From: Nannochloropsis salina CCMP1776
Taxonomy: Eukaryota > Sar > Eustigmatophyceae > Eustigmatales > Monodopsidaceae
Length of the DNA: 64,000 nt
Direction of reading: 5' to 3'
Assembly (NCBI GenBank): GCA_004565275.1
Contig: SDOX01000006.1
Coordinates: forward strand, 1,316,075 to 1,380,074
The notes under the pieces are model-generated. The model was not told the DNA's origin. It made no database searches and saw only the letters and a list, made by a program, of their open reading frames with translations. The position numbers and the translations under genes are program-made. This document shows, in pieces, positions 21,901 through 31,761 of the stretch. The first letter of the stretch is position 1. Each line of letters opens with the position of its first letter.

Positions 21901-24900
21901 TCCCTCCCTCCCTCCCTCCCTCCCACCCTCCCTCCCCTAGCCACACCCTCCCACCCGCCTGCAATCCCTGCGACTTCTTCCTGGAGCTGGTCTCCTCCGC
22001 TACCTCCCCCCGCCCCTCCTTCCCTGCCTCCTCGTCCGCTACCCCTCCCACCTCGCCCACGACGCGCCGGTCCCCAGACGCGTCGACCTTCACCACCTCC
22101 TTCACCACTGCCTCCTCCTCCTCCTACAGTGCCACCTCTGCATCCCCTCCCCCTCGCCAGCCCGGACACGAGGCCAGAAGGATGGAGGAGAAGGGGGAGG
22201 AGGAAGGAGGGAGTGGGGAGGGAAGCAGCTACCTCTCTGGGCCCACGGCGACGGTGCCCTCCTCCCCCTCCCTCTCCACCTCCTCCTCCTCCTCCTCCTT
22301 CACGCAGTCTGTCCCCAGTCCGGCCTCGCCGGCCCGGCGTCGGCTTCGAAGGACGAGGGAGGAGGAGGAGGTGGAGGAGGGGTGGAGGGAGGGAGGGAGG
22401 GACGGGGGGAAGGGGGGGCGAGCTAGTGGGAGGGAAGGAGGGAAGAGGCAAGGCTGGGAGGATGATGACGGTGGGTAGGAGGGAGGGCGGGAGGGAGGGC
22501 GGGAGGGAGGGAGGGAGGGAGGATGACAGCAGCGCCAATGCCATACGTGGGTGTCGCTCGTTTCGAGCGTGGCGGTCAAGTGCCTGAGCGTTTCTGAAGC
22601 CCTTTCCCTCCTTCATCTCTCTTCCCTGCCCTTTCCTTCCCCTCTCTTCTCCCCACCGCAGCTGCCTCTACGGCCTTCACCCTTCATTTGCAGAAGCTCG
22701 TGACGGCCTACCGAAATTCCTCCCTCGCACGCTCCTATGCGGCCTTGCTCCCCTCGGAGACTTCCCACACTCGGTGTCAGGGCGTGACGCGGGACCAGGT
22801 AGGGAGGGAGGGAGGGAGGGAGGGAGAGGAGGGAGGGAGGCAAGATCAGGGCATTTGCCTGCTTGTATGGTCCCTTTCAAGAAGAGAGAAGATGGCGATC
22901 GACTTTTCTCCCCTCCTCCCTCCCACCTCTCCCTCCCTCTCCCTCCCTTCCTTCCTCCAGGGCGCGGACCTGGCCACTCTCGTGCGTCTGAACCTGTGGC
23001 GGGGCTATCTGCAGGCTCGTCGGACTTCCTGGGCGGCTTTGGCATCTACATGGTCATGTTCGGGGGGTCGGCCTACTCATCGGAGGCATCTACGCCGGCC
23101 AGGTACCTCCCTCCCTCCCTCCCTCCCTCCCTCCCTTCCTTCCTTCCTTCTTTCCTCCCGTACTCCCTCCCTTTCTTTCCTTTCCTCCCTTCTTCCTCTC
23201 TTCCCTCCACGTTGATTCAATTTTAGCCTCTGAGAATCGCGTCGTTGAGCCCTCCCTCCTCCCCTCCCTCCCTCCCTCCCTCCCCCCCCTGTGCCCTCCT
23301 TCCAGGCCACCGCACACTGGCGCGACCTGATGGGCATGCTCTTCGCGGCCTCCGTGACCCTGCTCTTCAATGCCGCCATCGCCCACATGGTCAAGTTCCC
23401 CTTGGAGGTGCGGGAAAAGAAAGGAGGGAGGGAGGGAGGGAGGGAAGAGGTCCATCCTAGCTTGAGCGTCGACTCTTTTCATCGTCCGTGTTTTTCTGCC
23501 CCGTTTCATTTTCTTCCACCGTCCCTTCTCCTTGTTCAAACGCTCCCGTGGCACCACTCCTCCTCTCATGCTCCCTCCCGCCCTCCCTCCCGTCCTCCCC
23601 CTCGCCCTCCCTCCCGCCCTCCTGCCTTCAGGGCGCTGTCATCCTCCGCGAGTACACGAGCGGTGCCAACGCCATCGGCCCCTACATGGCTGCCAAATGC
23701 CTTGCGGACATCCCTTACGTCCTTGGCCCCATCATCTTCTCGGTTGCATTGTATTGGACCGCAGGTACCCCTCCACCCTCCCTGCCTCCCTCCCTCCCTC
23801 CCTCCTTCCTTTCTCACCTCTCGAGGTCACCCATTCCGAGCTTTTTCTCTTTTGACCGCTCTCAAACACCCATATGAGCCGATCTTACCTCTTTCACCTC
23901 CCTTCCTCCCTCCCTCCCTCCCTCCCTCCCTCCCTCCCTCCCTCCCTCAGGCCTCCTCTCGAGCTGGTCCACCTTCTGGTGTTTCACGGCCGTGGCCATC
24001 CTCATGGCTCAGTCCGCCATGTCGATGGGGGTGGCCTTGGCCTGCTTCTCCCTCGACCCCTCCATCGGTCTCACCCTTTGTACGTGGTGCCTCCCTCTCC
24101 TTCTCTGATGCTTCCTCTTCTTTCCTTCGCCCTTCTTACTGACCCCTGAATGCGGCTCGACGGTTACCCATATCCCGAGTTAACATGCCCTCCCCCCCAC
24201 GCCCCCCCCCCCTTCCCTCCTTCCTTTCCTTTTGCCTTAGTGCCGGTGTTGACGGCGCCCATGGTTATGTTCTCGGGCCTGCTCTACGAGAGAGCTTCCG
24301 TGCCGCCGGCGTTGGCGTGGATGAGGTGAGAGGCAGGAGAGGAACAGGAAGGGAGGGGGGGAAAGGGGTGCGAGCGCAGGATGCCACCCGAAAAGGGGGA
24401 ACAGGGGAAGCGCGGAATGGAGGGAGGAAGGAAGGAAGAAGGGAGGGAGGGAGGGAGGGAGGGGCGGAGGTGGTGCCTGAGGCTGGGGATGGGTGGATGG
24501 GGACACGCAGGGATGAGAGACATTTCCGTGGCTGGGGATTACTCACTTCTTGTCTCCTTCACCCTGACACAGCTCGTTCTCGATCATCAATCATGGCTTT
24601 GCCCTTATGCTCTCCTTGGAGGCACCTGCCTTGCCCTCCGGGCAGGGGGCCATTGTAAGGAAGGAGGGAGGGAGGGAGGGAGGGGGAGGGAGGGAGGGAG
24701 GGAGGGGGGAGAAGCTCGAAGCGGGGGAATGAACCACCCCGGTTTCTGACTCCTGCAGTGACTGGAGCGTGAGGTAGTTGGAGGGAAAGCAAGCCAGTAA
24801 GAGGCTACCGTGGTCTCTCTCTCGACTGTCCTTCCATTCCCTACCCCTTCCTCCCTCCCTCCCTCCCTCCCACCCTCCTCCCAGGCGTTGGACTTTGTGG

Positions 24901-25025
24901 GCGTGGATGACTCCCCGGACGCGCTTCGAGTTCATTTTGTCGCCCTATTTCTCATCCTCTCCGCCTCTTATGTGGTCGCCTACCTGGGTCTGAGCGTCCG
25001 GGCACGCTATTTCTCCTCTCTTTAG
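18979..25025 (+). CDS. ABCG-type half ABC transporter
   Basis: Seventeen exons: 18979-19254, 19428-19649, 19864-19957, 20117-20273, 20496-20649, 20932-21032, 21284-21380, 21696-21793, 21941-22470, 22662-22798, 22961-23102, 23306-23407, 23632-23764, 23951-24079, 24241-24325, 24573-24654, 24885-25025; about 893 residues. The nucleotide-binding domain precedes the membrane domain, as in ABCG. Walker A is GPSGAGKTS, signature GISGGERKR, Walker [13 protein letters not shown]. The H-loop region reads ATLHSPSSD where IHQPS is usual. Exon 9 adds about 170 low-complexity Ser/Pro/Glu residues between the domains. The membrane part includes [41 protein letters not shown] and a last helix [17 protein letters not shown]. 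Exon 11 needs two extra nucleotides to stay in frame (see findings). Half-transporters act as dimers exporting lipids or other hydrophobic compounds; the cargo is unknown. Confidence 0.88.
20302..20340 (+). repeat. (GGGA)n tract at an intron 5' end
   Basis: An almost uninterrupted GGGA array just inside the intron after ABCG exon 4. The same intron ends in a CCCT-type tract, so the two ends are complementary. Confidence 0.9.
20653..20726 (+). repeat. Long (GGGA)n tract at an intron 5' end
   Basis: About 74 nt of GGGA units with minor interruptions, starting a few bases after the donor of ABCG intron 5. It can form G-quadruplexes or pair with the CCCT tract near 20840-20930 of the same intron. 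Confidence 0.9.
22478..22522 (+). repeat. (GGGA/GGGC)n tract at an intron 5' end
   Basis: GGGA and GGGC units directly after the donor of ABCG intron 9. The end of exon 9 just upstream is also GGGA-rich and is translated as Glu, Gly and Arg. Confidence 0.85.
23905..23949 (+). repeat. (CCCT)n tract at an intron 3' end
   Basis: About ten CCCT units immediately before the acceptor of ABCG exon 14, serving as an extreme polypyrimidine tract. Confidence 0.9.
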
Positions 25026-25986
25026 GAAGGCTCGGTCATTCGCCCCCTCTCCAGGGCAAGGTGCAAGAGCGATAGAGGGGCGGGGCGGGGGCTTGGATGG
25101 GAGCAGGGCCCGCGTCAGAAAGGAGGAAATCGACGAGTTCACAAGAAGATACATGCGCGCGACCCGGAATACGTCGAGGCGTGAGAGAGGTTAGAGTCTG
25201 CGCAAGCTATATCCCTTCAGTTTCTGGAAGGACGCCTCTCTCGTATACGCGGTTGGGCTGGAGAGGTGGAAGGAGGGAGGGAGAAACCAATGATGTAAAT
25301 GGAAGACGAGAACAGCGTGCGAAAAGCAGGAAGTCAAGGGGAGGAGACAAGTTTTGCTAGTGATCACATTTTGAGGAAGATGGGTCGTGCCGATTCATTT
25401 TACTGGGAATGCTGTCTATAGATTTCATGCGTAGAGTCTTGAAAGAAAGATGGGGAAAGGAGAATCACAGGGGAGACGCCCAACCCTTACAGCTTTAAGA
25501 CACAATGCATTTTATTATATAAGCAATAGGCTCGGCGTTTAAATTTTTAGAAGGGAACGAACGGATTGAGCTTCAACAGTGTTTACAAAGGGAAGTGGAT
25601 CTCGTCTGGGGTGTCGGTCTCGAGTCAAGTATGAGCAACGCTTCGAGCGCCGGATGCATTCTCAGGACAAAGAAGAGCACAGCACAAGATTAGAAACACC
25701 GCGGGGAAAAGCATGAATTCCACTGTCGGCGGACGTGAAAGCACATCGCAATCGGAAGTAAGAAGGCAGTCTATGCAGAGAGGGTTAATGTTAATAGCAC
25801 AGATCAGTGATCGAAACAAGTGCGTAAGGATCCTGTAACAACATGAACGTGGTGTTGGCATGACAAGGACAGTATAGGAGATTCCAAAGAAGAGACAGGG
25901 CTTTTATTCGATGTTCCAGCACGTGTGTAACCCCTTCGTGATAATTTCTTGGGGCTTTTCATGATTTTAATATGTTTCATCCTAAT
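25026..25986. other. Gene-free stretch at the ABCG 3' side
   Basis: 960 nt between convergent transcription units. A minus-strand frame at 25861-25625 has a hydrophobic segment (LFPAVFLILCCALLC) but no supporting context, and I do not call it a gene. Confidence 0.45.
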
Positions 25987-26499
25987 TTACTCAAGCTTTC
26001 TGCCAGACACAATAACCGGCATGTCCTGCAGGCCAAAGTCGCCGTTCTTGATAAGCATAAGCGACGCAGAACTCCATTTGAGACAGAACTCAACTTGAGA
26101 CAAGTAGACCTTAATTTCCTCACATTTGTGCTCTTTAAATCTGACAAATGAGTCTTGACTGGCCAACGTGATGTCTTCTTTCCACGGTCTCTACGTAGCC
26201 CGGTTTCTTCAGTCCCTCCCATGAGCCCTCAATCACTTCCCTATTCCGCGTCCGAGCATCGTCATCCACCACACTGTCAATGACGGACCCCGTCATATGC
26301 TGTGGTGCTGCCTGACGCATAGGAGTGCTCCCACTCCGTTGCTAGTCTGCCTTCGCCCTTCTTATACCCCTTATGCCTTTCATCTTCACCAAGCCGGGCC
26401 TCTAAAAGTACATCTATTGTACTTTTTCGCATACTTTAGAATTTCCATACGTTTGTTAAATTGTTTATCGTATTCTTGTCTGTTTACTGATGAGTACAT
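25987..26499 (-). CDS. Doubtful small gene just downstream of GH8
   Basis: Three minus-strand blocks look coding. Block A starts at ATG 26499 (MYSSVNRQEYDKQFNKRME) and runs to a GTGAAG donor after 26390. Block B starts at 26273 after an acceptor and reads VVDDDARTRNREVIEGSWEG. Block C, 26190-25987, reads WKEDITLASQDSFVRFKEHK and ends VSGRKLE with TAA at 25987. A to B joins in phase; B to C are contiguous but one base out of frame, so either a base is wrong or the gene is broken. Block A starts 16 nt past the GH8 stop codon and is in frame with it, so these could instead be remnants of an alternative GH8 tail. I do not recognise a family. Confidence 0.3.
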
Positions 26500-26514
26500 C
26501 CCAAGAAATGCACT

Positions 26515-29500
26515 TTAGATATGCTTGCGGATATCCACAAAATACCCACTGATGGTGGAGGCTATGTTGGAAATGAGGGACAAAGTATGCATGAAAAAAA
26601 TGAATTTTGCGTTCGACATATCGCAACAAACAGCTTCTCAAAGCACATGGTCTTCCTTGCTTCCTCCTAGCATCCCGTACCTCCGAACCAAGCCAGAAAT
26701 TGGTCGAAATACATCTCGTTATGTTCGATATCCTCAGTACCTCCCTGTATGGTGGAGGAGAAGGGACCATGGTGAGCAATAAAGAGCATGAAGGCACCAC
26801 ACACATATACATCAAGATGGGAGGACTCGCCGTCGTACCGCGGGATCGACCTTGTGGCCCCAGTAGTCTCCCCCTTCGTAGAAGGAAAGGAGCTCGTCGG
26901 AATAGGGCTTAGACTCCTCCGGGCCCGCAGCCACGAATCCTACACATTGATAAGCGACAGGATTGTTGTGAAACGAGAATTATATTTCTAAAAATAGAGG
27001 AAGCGCTCAGTGCTCATTGAGGGCTGGCAAGAAGCGTGGGGACAAAGAGAGGTAGGAAGACAGGAGGGTGCAAGTGCATACCGGTGGTAGCCCACATGCC
27101 CATGGTCAAATGAGAGTGCTCGAATCGATGCCGTCGGCGTTGATTGTTATCGAAGTCCCAGAAATCGGTCATAGGGACCGGCTCGCCTGATTGTAGTGAA
27201 AGAGGCAGAGGGAGATAGGGAAGAGGGTATTTTCATTAAGGAATATATCCGACCACCGCTTGGTTTCGTGGCTCTTAGGCAGCTAGCATGTAAATCCAAA
27301 GAATCAGGCGCCTTGAGGGAGAGATAGAGAAACCACTACTAACCCGAACCCTCACCCTAACAGACAGCGAGAGGAAGAGACTAGGAAAATAAACATCTGT
27401 AACCCTAGCCCTAACCGAACGATAGAGCATGAAATGCAATCTGGAGCTAGATACTGAGCCACAAAGTGGAGGAAAATCTCACCTTCCATCGTGAAGAAGT
27501 TCGCCTCCTGAGGCCCTCCTTTTCCTTCGAGGAAGGTATAAGCCTTGGCCAAGAACTCTTTCGCGCGCTCATCCTGTCAAGGTCAAGAAGGGATATGACG
27601 GATTGGTCAGGAACGACGGCAAGTAACAGCGAACGAGGCCAAGTCGAGAAGGTGAATGCGAGAGGACTGCCTTATTCCCAGTTTCAGTCTTGCTGCGAAG
27701 CAAACGAGATGCTGAAACTGCATCGTCAAGGCTGATCAGACGTAGGAAAAACAACAGCCGCCTGCGACATCGCGAAGGAAAATCTCAGACCCAGGCGGAA
27801 AAATAGAGAAAGAATGGAAAATAAATTAAGCACGCTGACGAGACTACGTACGTTGAACCAGAGCGCATCCGTAGCCAGGCGCCAATGAGTGCGAATGGCA
27901 TCTTTGTAGAATCCCCGCCCGTCCAAATAAGCGTTGTAGCCAAGGCCCTTGAGGGAGAAAGGTGGGACGGAGGGGGCGACGGAGGGGGGGAGGGGCAACA
28001 TGAAACGACAGAGGACAAAGGAGGGTACGTTCCATGAGGGAAATATGTGCAAGAGAATATGGTGGTGAGACTGTCGCAGGAGAGGGAGGGGCAGGGCATG
28101 GATGGACAGGGAAGGGGCTACCCACTATGACCCGCGTAGTACCTGGTAGTAGAAGGTGCCGGCGGGGGTCATCCAGTCGGGAATGAGACCTTTGTCGCTT
28201 CCCACGTTTGCGAGAATCGATTCGTAGGACTTAATGAGCCAGATAGGGAAGGAGGGGGGGAGGGAAAGAGGGGGGATGAAGAGAATTACAGCGTTAAGGA
28301 TGAAGGAAGCTAAGAAGGGAGATTATAGGGTAGTGAAATGAAAGAAGAACGATAAGCGAAGGCAAGAGTGAATACGGCAAAAATACGTAAAATAGCGGGG
28401 GAGTAAGCCATTTGGAAGGTTCTTGGGAATCGAACACGTGAAACAAGTGACGAGAGGATAATGAATGGGAGGAAGAAAAACATAAAGGGAGGGAGGAAAA
28501 AACTCACCTACCTGGTCGACGACGGCCTTCCAGTCGTGGCGATCGGCGTTGGCATCAAACTCCTGTGAGCGAGATTCACGAAAACATGAGCACCATACCA
28601 AGGCAAATGTTAAAGCGAATAAAACCCAGGCCGGCGACTCCAGGCTGCGACATGACATTCCCTCGCGCACTTCTATCTTCCCTTTCATCTGTCCCTGCTT
28701 TCTCACCGCGAAGATCTTGTACCAAGCAGGAGCAAAGTAACCGGGGTTGACGAAATCCCTCCCTCCCCAGCCCGCAGCGGGCGCCAGGAATCTGGACGTC
28801 GGGGGGGCGAACGAGCGAGAAATGAGTGCTCCAAAACTCTCGAAAAGAGAAATTGCGAAGACCCACATAACCACAATCGCCCCTCCCTCTTTCCCTCCCT
28901 CTCTTCCTGTGGCCACTCACTTCCCGTCCTGGATCATGCCCACATCCCACATGGCGTCCAAGATCTCTTGGGCTCGTTTCCCATAGGAGGCGCCCTTGGG
29001 GGTGGTGTGCGGCTTCCAGACACCTTAAGTGAGACGGAGATCCGATGGCGAGACGGGAAATGAATGAGCCATGGGCGGTAACAAGAAGAAAGACTGCAGG
29101 GCAGTAATACGAGCCAGTAGGAGGAAAGCGGATAGGTAGCGACGATGCAAGGCTTTAAACTAGGAAAGGGGGAAGGGCCTTACAAGCTCACGCCAATTAT
29201 TTTCACCCTCTCCTTTCTCCTTCTCTTATCTCCATCCCTCCCTGCCTATCCCCCTACCCTTGTCCACTAAGTGCTGAGCAAAAATGCAGGCCAAGGCGAT
29301 GTCTTCCTCCGCGTCCGTCGCCGCGCCTGTCCCTTGGATGGATCCTTGCTCATTGATGCGCCAGTCGTGGAAACTGGAGAAAGGAAAAGACGAAAGAAAG
29401 AGGGGTTGGAGACACACTTGTATGGACATTCGAATTGGGGGGAAATCGTGCATGGAGGGGTATGGAGAGGGGGAGGAAGAAGCATGGGAGAGGGGCCCAA

Positions 29501-30589
29501 CTGCCTTGGGAAAACCTACTTGCGCCAGTTCCACATGTATCGCTCCGCGTTGTCCAGCTGCATGTTGAAATACTCTTGGTCGTTGCTGTACAACGCTAGG
29601 AGGAGGCCGTAGCCTACACCCTGGGGGGAATTCGGGGGCCCAGAGGACAGACAAAGGAGGGTTCGGGTTAGGAAGTGAATCAAGACCCGTTCTCCCGTCG
29701 GATTCCTTTCCTCAGTCTCCCCCCTTCTCCCTCTACCCCTCTCTTTTCTTTGGTCTCCCAATCATTTATCCCCTCCTCTCCCTTCGTTCCCACCTCCGAG
29801 ACTGCGTCGTTGGGGGTCTCGGAGCGCGGACGGTGCACAAGCTTGATGTCGTAGGGGTCGATATTGCGCGCTTTCAGGCCCTCCCAAGTGGCCTTGAGGG
29901 AATCGTGGTAGTCTGCATCGACTATTAAGGAAAGAAAGGGATGATAAAAAGAGGTGATGAGGGCAGACGAAGAGTAAGATAGGCTAAGTTCGTTGTCTCC
30001 ATCGTGTCAGGCCAGTGAGCCAGAGCTTGATGATACATCACTTCACCCCTTTATCCTCCCAACCCCCCTGGATTAAAGCATGCCGGGCACACTTGTGTCC
30101 ATCATCCCACTTTTGGGGCAAAGAGGATGCAACTATTTTAACCACACGTCTGCTCTTCCCCCCTCTCTTGCCTACCGCGCGGGATGCCGCTGGTATTGGA
30201 ATACGGCAAGAAGAATGGTTTATATTTTCCTCCTGCCTTGTTTGCCGGTGCCACCGTCATACCACGGAGAGATTGTTGAGCTACGGATTCCGTGACACCG
30301 AGAACAGCTGGGGGAATGGGTTTAATGGGAAGGGAAGGGGATAACCAAGAAAGGGAGAGACGTGAATACATTTTATCAGATTCTCCCCCTGCTTTGATGG
30401 ACATGGCCTAGGAAACAAGCGATGGTGTACGTCATGAGCGCCAATTTAGTTCGACAGATCGAGCCAAGGTAGGCTCGAGAGCAGGAGGAGATGGAAACGG
30501 AGGAGGAAAAGCCTCCAACATGTTTAGGGAGACGTAAAGCGCTTACCGGCCGTCAAAAGCACCGTTGCCGGGAGAGTTTGCAGTCGCAT
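26515..30589 (-). CDS. Secreted glycoside hydrolase family 8 endoglucanase
   Basis: Fifteen minus-strand exons close in phase to 449 residues: 30589-30547, 30307-30176, 29921-29794, 29620-29520, 29373-29258, 29023-28921, 28791-28707, 28562-28512, 28229-28143, 27947-27852, 27573-27483, 27186-27082, 26939-26839, 26744-26681, 26561-26515. The N-terminus is a signal peptide, MRLQTLPATVLLTAGVLG. GH8 landmarks follow: NDAVSEGVGYGLLLALYSND with the general-acid Glu, GTGAATDAEEDIALA with the conserved Asp, GGRDFVNPGYFAPAWYKIF, GLGYNAYLDGRGFYKDAIR, THWRLATDALWFN, and the end EMYFDQFLAWFGGASTISGY. Length is typical of the (alpha/alpha)6 GH8 domain. GH8 enzymes cleave beta-1,4-glucans (cellulose, chitosan, xylan). 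In a cellulose-walled alga it could serve wall remodelling, which is inference. Fifteen exons show long residence in a eukaryotic genome. Confidence 0.92.
27338..27418. repeat. Degenerate telomere-like CCCTAA units in a GH8 intron
   Basis: Pieces such as ACCCTCACCCTAAC at 27349-27361 and TAACCCTAGCCCTAACC at 27399-27415 resemble TTAGGG-type telomere repeats on the opposite strand. They lie in the intron between GH8 exons 27573-27483 and 27186-27082. Confidence 0.5.
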
Positions 30590-31761
30590 TGGTACTGAAA
30601 TTTTTTATCTGATATGTTCTTTGAACAGAAATAAAATGAATGCGGATAAGTGAGGCATCAAAATCGTGTCAAAGCTCTTTCTCGGCCATGTGCTTACAAT
30701 CCTATGGACGGCCCATTTGCACACAAAACACAAAAATGCAGTGTTCCAGTCGAGGCACATTCAGCAAAATCTCATGAATAGTACTGAAGGCCTCAATTAC
30801 ATATGTAAAACATAAAGTGATTATTGAATTGGTTGAGGTGGGGGCTCTGTCAATGTGTGAAACGTGTGTCGAGCGTTTCATCACATCCCTCCCTTCCCTG
30901 GCCGCGTGATCGTGGAAGGTAGCTGGAAGCATCCACAGAAATGACCACAGACAAATCCCCAACGTATTAACGCCAAAATAATCTTAAATAGACGAATAAC
31001 TGTAACTTATTTTCCTCAATATGAAGAACTTGTGGGAAAATATGGGAAAAGACTCGTAAACTAAGGGGAGACCCTAAGTTGACCTCGAGGGGCGGAAGGA
31101 GGACCGAGTCCTCGCCTTGAGGCGTCGCTTGGCCTCTTAAAAAGCATAATGGACGTGGTTGGAATGAAGAGCACACATTTTTGACATCAAACATGCATGA
31201 GATTTCCCCACCGTCGTTCGGGGCCCGCATGGTGCACGTGGTATGGTGGGAAAGGCCTGGAAACGGACAACAAACAGAAAAACGGGAGAACGCGAACGAG
31301 ACGTCACCGTCCGACCCGGAGGCCACGACTATCTCTGCCTTTTTCACCCCAAGCCCGGCGTCACCTCATCTTTTCCCATACCTTTCCACGTTATCACAGC
31401 GCTTTGGCCGCAAGAAGGAGGTAGCACATATCGAGATTTACAAGAACTGTCCGTGGGTGACGTCGTACCATTTTAGGGGGACGGCTCATCCCTCGCGGTC
31501 GCAGCGCTCTTCCACCTCCTGCATACGGCATGCCGCTGCTTCGAGCATTGCAGGATGTGGGAAGCCTAACGCCTTCTCCAGCTCATTCAAATCCTGGTAA
31601 TTTGTGTACAAGGAAATGCAGAGGGTCATTGAGTCGTCACGAGCGGAAAATGACCATAGTTCTCGTTTCAGTTTAGAGGGTCATTTTGCGGGAATGTTGA
31701 GATATCAAATTAATCCTAGGATGCCGACCAGACAGAGACATATGACCTTTTGTGCTCCTAG
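30590..31761. promoter_or_regulatory. Divergent upstream region, GH8 / receptor-phosphatase
   Basis: 1.17 kb between the GH8 start and the first exon I can place in the receptor gene. The part near 31180-31600 has open frames on the plus strand in all three phases, and at least one 5' exon of the receptor gene (extracellular N-terminus) probably lies there. I could not choose the frame. No discrete promoter motif is named. Confidence 0.4.

Noticed and set aside
21525-22470. Long plus and minus frames with Pro, Ser, Arg and Gly runs around ABCG exons 8-9
   Set aside because: Most are shadows created by CCT/GGA repeats, which lack stop codons in several frames. Only the frame matching the transporter phase (21941-22470) is kept.
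25625-25861. Minus-strand frame with a hydrophobic segment
   Set aside because: No upstream exon, splice site, conserved motif or promoter context supports it.
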